Assembly (NCBI GenBank): GCA_963662155.1
Contig: OY759263.1
Span: 39,297,591 to 39,361,590 of the forward strand
Source of the DNA: Lamellibrachia columna
Lineage: Eukaryota > Annelida > Polychaeta > Sabellida > Siboglinidae
Direction of reading: 5' to 3'
DNA length: 64,000 nucleotides
Shown: in pieces, positions 23,201 to 35,200 of the stretch
Layout of the letters: every line of letters starts with the position of its first letter
Position numbering within the stretch: the stretch's first letter is position 1
The notes under the pieces: generated by a model
What the model was told of the DNA's origin: nothing
What the model saw: only the letters and a program-made list of their open reading frames with translations
Database searches by the model: none
Made by a program: the position numbers and the translations under genes

Positions 23201-26200
23201 CCGCGTACCGTTAGGAGAGTCAGCTGTGACCTGCCGAACAAGCATCAGTCCACCTACGAGGAACTGTTCACTGCCATACAAGACAGATGTACAGAGCTCG
23301 GTTTCCAGGCTGATCCAACAACCATCACCCTTGACTTCGAGCAAGCTGTGATTAATGCTGTGACGTCATCCTTCGGACCCCAAGTCAACGTACATGGCTG
23401 CTTCTATCACCTAACACAGGCCACATGGAGGAAGATCCAGACTCTTGGTCTTGTACAGCGATATAGAGAAGAGGAGGAACTCTTCTGTGGCATGCTAGAT
23501 GGACTCGCCTTTTTACCAGTGGATGATGTTCCTGAGGGTATGACATATCTACGGGAGCACACACCAGAAGGACTTGAACCTCTCCTGGACTACTTTGACA
23601 ACACCTATGTGTCCGGAGCCTTCCGTCGCATTCAGCCCCCACAACATCCAGATGGATCCATGCCTCCACTTAGGATGCGTCGCATGCCTCCTATGTACCC
23701 ACCACCCATATGGAACGTCAATTCCATTACTCTTGAAGGGGGATCAAGAACCAACAACATATGCGAGGGATGGAACAACGCCTTTGCAAAGCTAGTTGGA
23801 CATGCACACCCTACCATCTGGAGAGCCATTGATAGCATACGGAAAGATCAGGCCCAGGTTGCCACTGCCCTACTACGTGACCTGCGTGGTGAGCCACCAG
23901 CAAAGCGTGTAAGACGCCACACCCACTAACTCCATTCAACTGTGCACTGACAGGCGTGACAACAGCAAGACTGTCCCAGACGTACTTAAGGGCATTGGCC
24001 ATTGTGTAAGATTTAAGTAAACTGTGCACTGACAGGCGTGACAACAGCAAGACTGTCCCAAACGTACTTAAGGGCATTGGCCATTGTGTAAGATTTAAGT
24101 AAATCAAGCAGTTTTATATGTCAATACTTATGAAAATTATTGTTGAATAAAGTTTAATAAAAAATACTAATTCTGTTCTAAGTGTGGTATCATATATGTC
24201 AATACTAATGTGTGGAGTGGGGAATTGTCCGAGTGGGGAATTGTCTGTGTGGGGAATTGTCCGAGTGGGGAATTGTCCAGTGGGGAATTGTCCTAGTGGG
24301 GAATTGTCCAGTGGGGAATTGTCCGTTTACCATACAACACACAGAGAATCACACAAGTACCCATACAACACACAGCATCACACAAGTACCCATTAGTGCC
24401 CTGTGCGGGCCGGGCTTTGGGGCCTCTACATAATTTCACAGGCCGGGCCTGGGCCTACATATTCTGGGCCGGGCCCAAGCTAAAAAAAATTAAACACATC
24501 GGGCTTGGGACGGGCCTGGGCCTAGTGTGAGCGGGCCGGGCCTGGTCTGGGCCTGGACATAATAAAAACATTCATACAAAACCCAGACTATTAATTTTAT
24601 TATTAATAAAAACTGATTATAAATTGTAATTCCGGTTAATGAATGCTTAAAATTATTTCTTTAGTATTATATAGTTGCAAATTAAGACCTGGCATGGAAT
24701 TATGATTGACACTAGTGCTTTATACATTGGAATGCAGTTTAACCTCTTCAACAATGGGACTTCCTATGGTATCATTTTAATAATGCGCATTCTTTTAATA
24801 GAGGCATTTCATGTAAAATATATGCATAGTCGCATGCCCATATCTTTGTATTGTAATTCTTTAAACATGTACTGGCTTTCCAAGACACTGTGACTGGAGT
24901 AGACTCTGTAAACTGCAATTTTTTGGCATGAATGTACCCTTTTGCATAGATCTAATGGCCCCATATCAGGCCACTTAAGTTCACCTGGCTGGAAGCAGCC
25001 AGCCCCAAATGTTTACTTTAGAATAATTTGCAGAGGCAATGAAGCCATGGTTAATCACCCTTTGACCCTACCAGTGGACATTCTATTGTCTAGGTCTTCC
25101 CTCCAAACATTGCCCACCTGAATGACCTGCCCACTGCCAAGTGCCCACTAGGCCACTAGCCCACTAGCCCACTACCCAGTACCCAACCCAGTTGGTAATT
25201 GGTATTTCTCCCCAGTCCTAATTCATTCCCACTTGTACTAATTCACACATGTCTGAACCTGTCTGTCTCAGGCTAGTGACTGCAGGCCTGCTGGAAATGC
25301 CACTGAGTGTCAGTGCCAGTGGGTGATATTTAATTGAAATATCATATTAAATTATGTTAACTTAGTTGAGCTAATTCAATTAACAATATAAATTGGGGTT
25401 ATGGGTTGCATATGGGTTAAGTCAGGGTTAGATAAACAAATCTCCTACCCTAACCATAAGCCAATACATTAAAGCCAAATATAACAAATGTTATCATATT
25501 TAATAGTAATGACACTAAGAAGTTTTTCTTTATTTTTCTTCAGGATATTCGTAAGTTTGAAGAAATTGGTGGTGCTGGATTTTTAGAACTCATCCAGCAC
25601 ACTATGGACCTTCAGCATAAGAGTAGTACTCCACTAAGAGCTAAGGATTTTATGCCCCATACCATATGTATATATATATATATTTTTTTTATTTAATAAA
25701 ACAATAAGTCTGTTTTACAGTTTACTTGTTTTTCGTCTTTGTTATAAGATTATAGGTTTATCTTCTATAAACTTAACGGGCTTGCGGGCTTACCCATCTT
25801 TGGCCCGCGGGTATGGGCCGGGCCTGGGCCTGAAACTTGCTGGGCAAGGCGTGGGCCAAACATTCACGGTCTGGGCCTAAATTCTAGTTTGCGGGCCTGG
25901 GCTGGGCTTGAAAAATTATTGCGGGCCTGGACTCTAACTGCTAATTGCGGGCCGGGCTTGGGATAAAATTCTAGGCCCGCTCAGGGCACTAGTACCCATA
26001 CAACACACAGAGCATCACACAAGTACCCATACAACACACAGAGCATCACACAAGTGCCCATACAACACACAGAGCATCACACAAGTACCCATACAACACA
26101 CAGAGCATCACAAAAGTACCCATACAACACACAGAGCATCACACAAGTACCCATACAACACACAGAGCATCACACAAGTACCCATACAACACACAGAGCA

Positions 26201-29200
26201 TCACACAAGTACCCATACAACACACAGAGCATCACACAAGTGCCCATACAACACACAAGTACCCATGCAACAAACAGAGGGAGGCTGCTTACCTGTGGCT
26301 TGCAGTATTCCTCGAGCCAGTTGAACACACAACCTGACAATTCAGCAAAACTGGCGACAGAGATGGACACATTGAATGACTGGAACAATGTGTCCATTAC
26401 CTGCTGGAACTGAAACAATACAAGTAAATACAACTAGTATGTTATCTATCAGCTGGAGTTACATATACCGTATGCGTCCTAATAAGCGTACAGTATGCTT
26501 AACAACTTTTTTAACACAAAGTCATGAAATGTGTTCTAATAAGTCTACACCTAAAGCAACGACATGTGTTCTAATAAGCCTACATCTAAAGCAACGACGT
26601 GTTCTAATAAGCCTACATCTAAAGCAACGACGTGTTCTAATAAGCCTACACCTAAAGCAACGACATGTGTTCTAATAAGCCTACACCTAAAGCAACGACA
26701 TGTGTTCTAATAAGCCTACACCTAAAGCAACGACATGCGTTCTAATAAGCCTACACCTAAAGCAACGACATGCGTTCTAATAAGCCTACACCTAAAGCAA
26801 CAACATGTGTTCTAATAAGCCTACACCTAAAGCAACGACATGTGTTCTAATAAGCCTACACCTAAAGCAACGACGTGTTCTAATAAGCCTACACCTAAAG
26901 CAACGACATGTGTTCTAATAAGCCTACACCTAAAGCAACGACATGTGTTCTAATAAGCCTACACCTAAAGCAACGATGTGTTCTAATAAGCCTACACCTA
27001 AAGCAACGACATGTGTTCTAATAAGCCTACACCTAAAGCAACGACATGTGTTCTAATAAGCCTACACCTAAAGCAACGACATGTGTTCTAATAAGCCTAC
27101 ACCTAAAGCAACGACATGCGTTCTAAGCCTACACCTAAAGCAACGACATGTGTTCTAATAAGCCTACACCTAAAGCAACGACGTGTTCTAATAAGCCTAC
27201 ACCTAAAGCAACAACATGTGTTCTAATAAGCCTACACCTAAAGCAATGACATGTGTTCTAATAAGCCTACACCTAAAGCAACGACATGCGTTCTAATAAG
27301 CCTACACCTAAAGCAACGACATGCGTTCTAATAAGCCTACACCTAAAGCAACGACATGTGTTCTAATAAGCCTACACCTAAAGCAACGACATGTGTTCTG
27401 ATAAGCCTACACCTAAAGCAATGACATGTGTTCTAATAAGCCTACACCTAAAGCAACGACATGTGTTCTAATAAGCCTACACCTAAAGCAACGACATGTG
27501 TTCTAATAAGCCTACACCTAAAGCAACGACATGTGTTCTAATAAGCCTACACCTAAAGCAACGACATGCGTTCTAATAAGCCTACACCTAAAGCAACGAC
27601 ATGTGTTCTAATAAGCCTACACCTAAAGCAACGACATTTGTTCTAATAAGCCTACACCTAAAGCAACGACATGTGTTCTAATAAGCCTACACCTAAAGCA
27701 ACGACATGTCTTCTAATAAGCCTACACCTAAAGCAACGACATGTGTTCTAATAAGCCTACACCTAAAGCAACGACATGCCAATACCTTCCCAACAACGTT
27801 ATGTCAGCAGGAAATATAGTAACATTTCGCTGTCTGTTTAAACTCACTAATAGTCAACAGCTCGTCAGCGTACCGATGCCATTGTTTACGACTGGAACTG
27901 TTAAACCAAACTGTCTAACCCTTTTGTTTCACGTCACTCACATCTGTACAGCGTTATCCAGTGAAGTAGTGTAACACAATTCCCTAAGGACTGGTACTTA
28001 TTTTTAAATGAAGAGTACAATGAGTTTCAGTGATTAACTTATATGTGACTAATTGGCATTTCCGTATAATTAAATTGCCTCGATCCTCTGGACTTTTGAT
28101 TTCAAAGTACATATATATTGACAATGTAATAGTATTATTAATATGCTTTAAAGCTGCTTCCTCAGATGGTTCAGTCCATCGCGAATCTGGCTAATTTTTG
28201 TCCAGATGTGTAGTGTGTGACTAGTTTAAGTAATGTGTGCATGTCTGTTTAATAAAAAAAATTCTATTTTTGTCAAATCATTGAAAGAATTTACTTTAGT
28301 CGTTAGATCTGGTAAGGATCAAAAGTGGATATCCAAAATGGTAAACACTGTGGGTCAATGCTGATCATGGACGTGACCTCCATCTTCTCGCCGATCACAT
28401 AACAACGTTACGAAATTTCACCAAGGAAGAAAATCGTGATTTTTCAGCATTTTGATTTTTACTTCAGTTAATGCTTGAACAAGCATTAACTAATTTAATT
28501 GTTGGTCTGATGATTTCACAAAAACTACATACAAAAGTTGCACAAACGAGCTAGCATGTTGCATTGGATACTAGGTAGGTTTGGTTTTTCACAAAATTAA
28601 TTTGAAATGAGACTAAAAAAATATTGAATTTATTAAGCACCTTTAATTAAACGGGTATTCGAGAATGCTGCATCACCACCGAGTCTCCAACTCAATCGGC
28701 CTTCCCAAACACTAATCGATGTAACTGTTCAGTTTGAGAGGCGAGTGGCATTGTGACAGTGTATTTATCAGTATTGATAACATATTGGTTGGTTAAAAAT
28801 AATATCCATATAAAAAAAATCACGAAGATAATGTTTTTTCATCGCTCAATTGTTCTGCTCAGCTACACCAAGACGCTAAGTTGCAATTGAATAAATACTA
28901 ACCAGTCCTTTACTACACATCATACAGTAGACTCGCTAGATGGCACTATGGTTGTCTCACTACGCGAGCATGCTAATGGTGTACGTCGAGTAAGCGTATC
29001 ACTTTGAATTTGACACATGAACTTTTCGGTCTGCTAATAGTGATAAATATTTGATGGGAGTAAAAGTTTGTCTGTCGTCCCTGAACTGTGATATCGATGG
29101 AGAGGAAATTATACTTGAGTTGCCTGATTTCAAGCACCTTTTGGTTCGCATATGCAAGATTAGCATAAGTATCCCATTGAATCCCATTATTAACAAACAC

Positions 29201-32200
29201 TGATCTCCAATAATCAGCCGCTAGTTGCAGAACAATAAAATACCGCGTTGTCATGGAAATGAGCACGAAGTTGGGACATGCAACCAGTGCAACCTGAATT
29301 TGCAACATATCGCAAAAAAATGGGGGTGTATGCTTATTAGAGCATGTATACCGAATATGGTAGTATTCTTAAAAACAAAGGTTTAATAGATGTGAAAGCA
29401 GATATTGTTTCTAAAACACATGTTAACCAATCAATGATGCAATCTTGTCTCTAGTGCCTCTTGAACAACTAATGTCACATAGTTGTTGGTATATCAGTTA
29501 CCATCTGTGACAATAATCAGTGTATTATTAAGACTTGACGTACTTGGCAAAAGTAACAAAACATTCTACAGACTTTCACCTTTGACATCAGTCAGTTCTT
29601 TTACTGCATTCGCTCTGCAAATATATTTGTGAAGACACCATGACGTAACCTCCAATATGCGAAAATCATTGTGACTACAATATTTTTTATTTCTCCCTTT
29701 TTAACCTTCCGTCTTGTAAGATGTACACTGGTGCGTTATGCTTTGCTTCTTTGTCAAGGAAGAAAATAAACTGGGATGTTAAAAAGCACCTTTGATAGAG
29801 ACTTAACGGAAAAGCAATTTGGCAGCCACTGGCCACAAGGAATGTAGGATGTTTCAGCTTAGGAGTACTGGTTGGACTAGTTAACCAAGGCATGGTGTGA
29901 CTTAAGAGGAGTACTGGTTGAACTGGTTGACCAAGGCATGGTGTGACTTAAGAGGAGTACTGGTTGAACTGGTTGACCAAGGCATGGTGTGACTTAAGAG
30001 GAGTACTGGTTGAACTGGTTGACCAAGGCATGGTGTGACTTAAGATGAGTACTGGTTGGACTGGTTAACCAAGGCATGGTGTGACGTAAGAGGAGTACTG
30101 GTTGACCAAGGCATGGTGTGACTTAAGAGGAGTACTGGTTGAACTGGTTGACCAAGGCATGGTGTGACTTAAGAGGAGTACTGGTTGAACTGGTTGACCA
30201 AGGCATGGTGTAACTTAAGAGGAGTACTGGTTGAACTGGTTGACCAAGGCATGGTGTGATTTAAGAGGAGTACTGGTTGACCAAGGCATGGTGTGACTTA
30301 AGAGGAGTAATGATTGAACTGGTTGACCAAGGCATGGTGTGACTTAAGATGAGTACTGGTTGGACTGGTTAACCAAGGTATGGTGTGACTTAAGAGGAGT
30401 ACCGGTTGAACTGGTTGACCAAGGCATGGTGTGACTTACCACTTGAAACTTGACTTCATCTGACAGTTGGTTCTGGCCTTGGTGTGGTGTGTTCTGGTGA
30501 GCCTTTACAATGTGTTCATAGTTCCTGACAACAAAATCATTAACCATTTCAGTACTACAGCCCTGATCTATGGTGTCCACTGAATACTGCATTCCCAGTG
30601 GACAAGCAAGAAAATTGAATGCATCACTTCAAGTCAAGATTTCAGCAACAAAAATGCATTTTATGAATAGGAATATTATATATATATTCTGAAAGTACGA
30701 TAATCAGCCATATCATTTTACATTATGTCGTCATGGTAACCAGCAATCCAAGATGGCCACCACGATTTCAACGTTTTTGCAGTTGCTGAACGCAGTTGCA
30801 TGCCAATGTATATATTTAATAAAACTTCTCATGTTGATTATTCTACAGGAGTGTACTATGATATAAAATACAATATAAAGTACATTTTGTGGAGTATGAG
30901 AAAGTGAAAAACAAGTTATTTATCTGTATTTTAAACATATATGACAGAAGTGTTCATTTGTATATTTGCCAACACATTCATCGCTACTGGACCGATTCCA
31001 ATCAAACTTTGCATGTTGCCAGATTCACAGACATCTTTTTCTTGTAACAAAACGTATCATCCAGCATTGATAGTACAGTGCACAGCTCATCCTCAGCGTT
31101 TACACCGTCACATTCATCATCACTGACGTCCGAGTAGCCATCAAAAATATTCCCGCTGTCAGTATCCGTTTTGCCTCCGGCTCGGTCGCTAAGTTCACCA
31201 ACATCACCGTTGTTTCGATCGTCAACACCAGACAAAGATTCGTCGCTAAAACTATCAAATAATCCGTCCAAAACATACGTTGGTAAATCGTCAGTTGAAG
31301 TAATGCCATCCGCCATTGAGGCCATAGCAGATTTTGATAATACATCATTAAAAAAACACGTAAAATGATGCTGAGCGATAATAAACGACTGCCACTACCG
31401 AATAGCTAATTCATTCGCTATGACAACCGTATATAACAAGTGCCTTCACTTAGTGGATAATTATGAGTAAAAGCGATTTAAATGGTGAACGTAGCCAATG
31501 CCGGTATTCCAGCCTGTCGCACTGCAGCGTCACACACCGCGAGGCCAGAATACCGGCCTGTCATACTGAAATGGTTAAAAAGTGAACAGATCTGTATTCA
31601 AACTACAAATATATAATTCTAGCACATATATAATAAATATAAGTGAATTATAAGAAGTAGATCAAAAGTATATGATAGGGCACTTTTCTGGCCTGTGACT
31701 GGTCCAACTGAAGGGGCACCTAAAAGGCAAAGGTCACTTACATTGCATCAGATACAAATTAATATTAGTTTGCTGTCAATATTGTACACTAACAGTTGAC
31801 AAAATTGGGCTTCTTCCGAAACATTATCTACACACCTGATCTGACAAACTGGAAGCCCAACCTGCATTCTTATATGGTACGTTGAAAGTGAAAGTAAAAA
31901 GGTAAATGTATGTTTTTACATAGCGTGGTATCCAGTCCTTGGGACCACTCAAAGCACTTTACACTCCACCCCCCGGCAGACCTGTTCATTACAACACCAA
32001 CTCGACTTCAACCTAACTCGCCTGTGACTGGTTCAACCTTGTTAAAACCAGTCACAACTGAGTTGTTTCATTTCACAGTTGTCAAATGTTAACTCAGCAA
32101 AATTGTACCAAATGCTATACACTTGGTGTAACTAGTTTTGAGCATACATACGCTTTCATTATCTTGAGTGCCATGACTTCCTTCCTGAGAGAGTCAAGAT

Positions 32201-35200
32201 CTTCCTCCTGCTTCTTCTTCTGCTGCACCAGATAGTGGATGTAGTCAATGGCTGCAAACACGACACAGACACTCAGTGACACAGACACAAGGAGTGATGC
32301 TGCAATGTACACCGACACAAGAAGTGATGTCGCATTGTACACTGACACAAGGAGTGGCATTGCAATGTACACCGACACAAGGAGTGACATTGCAATGTAC
32401 ACCGACAGAAGGATTGACATTGCAATGTACCCTGACACAAGGCGTGATGTTACAATGTACATCGACACAAGAAGTGACGATGCAATGTACACTGGCACAA
32501 GGAGTGACGTTGCAACGTATACTGACACAAGGAGTGACCTTGAATGTACACTGACAAAAGCAGTGACCTTGAATGTACACTGACAAAAGCAGTGACCTTG
32601 AATGTGCACTGACACAAGTAGTGACATTGCAATGTACACTGACACAAGGAGTGACATTGAATGTACACTGACAGAAGGAGTAACACTGCAATGTACACTG
32701 ACACAAGGAGTGACATTGCAATGTACATTGACACAACTTCTATAAACATTATTTCAATATCTAAACACTTATTTCACTATTCATGTAATAAGGTACTAAT
32801 TTTTTAATCATGGCATGAATTGTTTCAACAAGTTAATAATGGCATTGTGTATTGCTTATGCAAGTAGTCTGCCCTGTGTATCCAGTTCGTGTGGGTGAGG
32901 TCACTCACATCTCTGTAGCACCGTAGCCTTGCTGAGTTTTTGTGAGCCGAGTCCGTCTGATTGCTGACATGTGGGCACTATAGACTGCAGCTCGTCGTAG
33001 CCTTTCTACAACACAGTCAGTCACACTTAACAAAACACCACGGCCAATCTAAAACTCACCACACTGTGTCTGTGTATAAGGTAACTTTGTAGTCAGCCTG
33101 ATGTCTAGATGAGTGAGATGGCAGTGTACCTTGATGTCTAGGTGAGTGAGATGGCAGTGTACCTTGATGTCTAGGTGAGTGAGATGGCAGTGTACCTTGA
33201 TGTCTAGGTGAGTGAGATGGCAGTGTACCTTGATGTCTAGGTGTGTGAGATGGCAGTGTACCTTGATGTCTAGGTGAGTGAGATGGCAGTGTACCTTGAT
33301 GTCTAGATGAGTGAGATGGCAGTGTACCTTGATGTCTAGGTGAGTGAGATGGCAGTGTACCTTGATGTCTAGTTGAGTAAGATGGCAGTGTACCTTGATG
33401 TCTAGGTGAGTGAGATGGCAGTGTACCTTGATGTCTAGGTGAGTGAGATGGCAGTGTACCTTGATGTCTAGGTGTGTGAGATGGCAGTGTACCTTGATGT
33501 CTAGGTGAGTGAGATGGCAGTGTACCTTGATGTCTAGTTGAGTAAGATGGCAGTGTACCTTGATGTCTAGGTGAGTGAGATGGCAGTGTACCTTGATGTC
33601 TAGGTGAGTGAGATGGCAGTGTACCTTGATGTCTAGATGAGTGAGATGGCAGTGTACCTTGATGTCTAGGTGAGTGAGATGGCAGTGTACCTTGATGTCT
33701 AGATGAGTGAGATGGCAGTGTACCTTGATGTCTAGGTGAGTGAGATGGCAGTGTACCTTGATGTCTAGTTGAGTAAGATGGCAGTGTACCTTGATGTCTA
33801 GGTGTGTGAGATGGCAGTGTACCTTGATGTCTAGGTGAGTGAGATGGCAGTGTACCTTGATGTCTAGTTGAGTAAGATGGCAGTGTACCTTGATGTCTAG
33901 ATGAGTGAGATGGCAGTGTACCTTGATGTCTAGGTGAGTGAGATGGCAGTGTACCTTGATGTCTAGATGAGTGAGATGGCAGTGTACCTTGATGTCTAGG
34001 TGAGTGAGATGGCAGTGTACCTTGATGTCTAGTTGAGTGAGATGGCAGTGTACCTTGATGTCTAGGTGTGTGAGATGGCAGTGTACCTTGATGTCTACGT
34101 GAGTGAGATGGCAGTGTACCTTGATGTCTACGTGAGTGAGATGGCAGTGTACTTTGATGTCTAGGTGAGTGAGATGGCAGTGTACCTTGATGTCTAGGTG
34201 AGTGAGATGGCAGTGTACCTTGATGTCTAGGTGAGTGAGATGGCAGTGTACTTTGATGTCTAGGTGAGTGAGATGGCAGTGTACTTTGATGTCTAGGTGT
34301 GTGAGATGGCAGTGTACCTTGATGTCTAGGTGAGTGAGATGGCAGTGTACCTTGATGTCTAGGTGAGTGAGATGGCAGTGTACCTTGATGTCTAGGTGTG
34401 TGAGATGGCAGTGTACCTTGATGTCTAGTTGAGTAAGATGGCAGTGTACCTTGATGTCTAGGTGTGTGAGATGGCAGTGTACCTTGATGTCTAGGTGAGT
34501 GAGATGGCAGTGTACCTTGATGTCTAGGTGAGTGAGATGGCAGTGTACCTTGATGTCTAGGTGAGTGAGATGGCAGTATAGCAGTGTACCTTGATGGCAT
34601 CGCGTCGTTTCTGCTCTGCATGAGTGTGTGCCTCACGTCGCCGGTCCTTGTACATGATGGCATGACGTGTCGCAGTGTCACTGTCCTCGTCATCTGTAAT
34701 CATTTCATGACTACAAATTATAATAACGCTAATGCAAAGGGAACAAAGAGAACACATATCTCGGGAACCTGTGTCTGAATCTGAATCTATTGTAAAGATA
34801 TTGATTTACTTGAAATTCTTTAATAATTTGTCTTAGTCAGGAACTTCTTCTTGTCCACTTAACAAAAGTCTTGTGGTTGACTTCTATATATTTATTAAAG
34901 GTTAACAAGTGAAGAAGGCAGAGATGGAAATGTACATATCAAACATATTAACACCATTTCAAGTGTGTTACTGGCAATCAATATAGGATGCACTACTAGC
35001 ACTGGGTGTGTTACTGGCGGTAGATACAGGTTGTATCAGTAGCACTGAACGTGTTGCTGGCAATAGATATGGGACGCACCAGTAGCATTGGATGTGTTGC
35101 TGGCAGTAGATATAGCAGGCACCACTAACATTGGGTGTGTTACTGGCATTAGATATAGGATGTACCACTAACACTGGGTGTGTTACTGGCATTAGATATA

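Larger units (their letters stand above)
20467..24324 (+). mobile_element. MULE (Mutator-like) DNA transposon with tandem-repeat TIRs
   Basis: Both ends are built of short tandem units in opposite orientation: ggacaattccccact copies at 20467-20531 and agtggggaattgtcc copies at 24211-24324. Inside is a FLYWCH plus MULE transposase gene (22419-23929). Internal repeats: family A copy (21500-21720), a 21-bp array (21899-22050), an 82-bp duplication (23940-24103), and a direct repeat of about 48 bases (20660-20707 and 22219-22267). It sits in the 31-bp array, so a target duplication (ccatacaacac on both sides) cannot be told from array sequence. Typical MULE duplications are 9-11 bp. Confidence 0.8.
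20331..26272 (-). repeat. 31-bp array of MLX intron 8, split into three blocks
   Basis: Units of 31 bases (agcatcacacaagtacccat followed by acaacacacag) occur at 20331-20457, next to the exon 9 acceptor, at 24329-24393, and at 25992-26272, next to the exon 8 donor. The gaps are exactly the MULE (20467-24324) and the hAT element (24394-25991). Removing these leaves one continuous array filling the intron from acceptor to donor. Confidence 0.88.
26466..29362. mobile_element. TIR-bounded segment, ISL2EU/Harbinger-like ends
   Basis: Left end taccgtatgcgtcctaataa and right end (as reverse complement) taccatattcggtatacatg then ctctaataagcatacac are similar inverted repeats, with TA at both borders. 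Inside lie the 35-bp array and repeat family A copy 3; no transposase frame is seen. The same end type (taccgtat...) occurs at 51793. The superfamily is a guess from end sequence and from related marine-invertebrate repeats. Confidence 0.45.

Noticed and set aside
23385..24107. Minus-strand frames over the MULE
   Set aside because: Shadows of the transposase coding strand.
32115..32749. Cysteine/valine-rich repeat frames
   Set aside because: 30-bp array of MLX intron 5; only the MLX exon 6 portion (32152-32251) is real coding sequence.
33056..34693. 545-codon minus-strand frame
   Set aside because: It is the 33-bp array of MLX intron 4 plus the real exon 4 read in the wrong frame.
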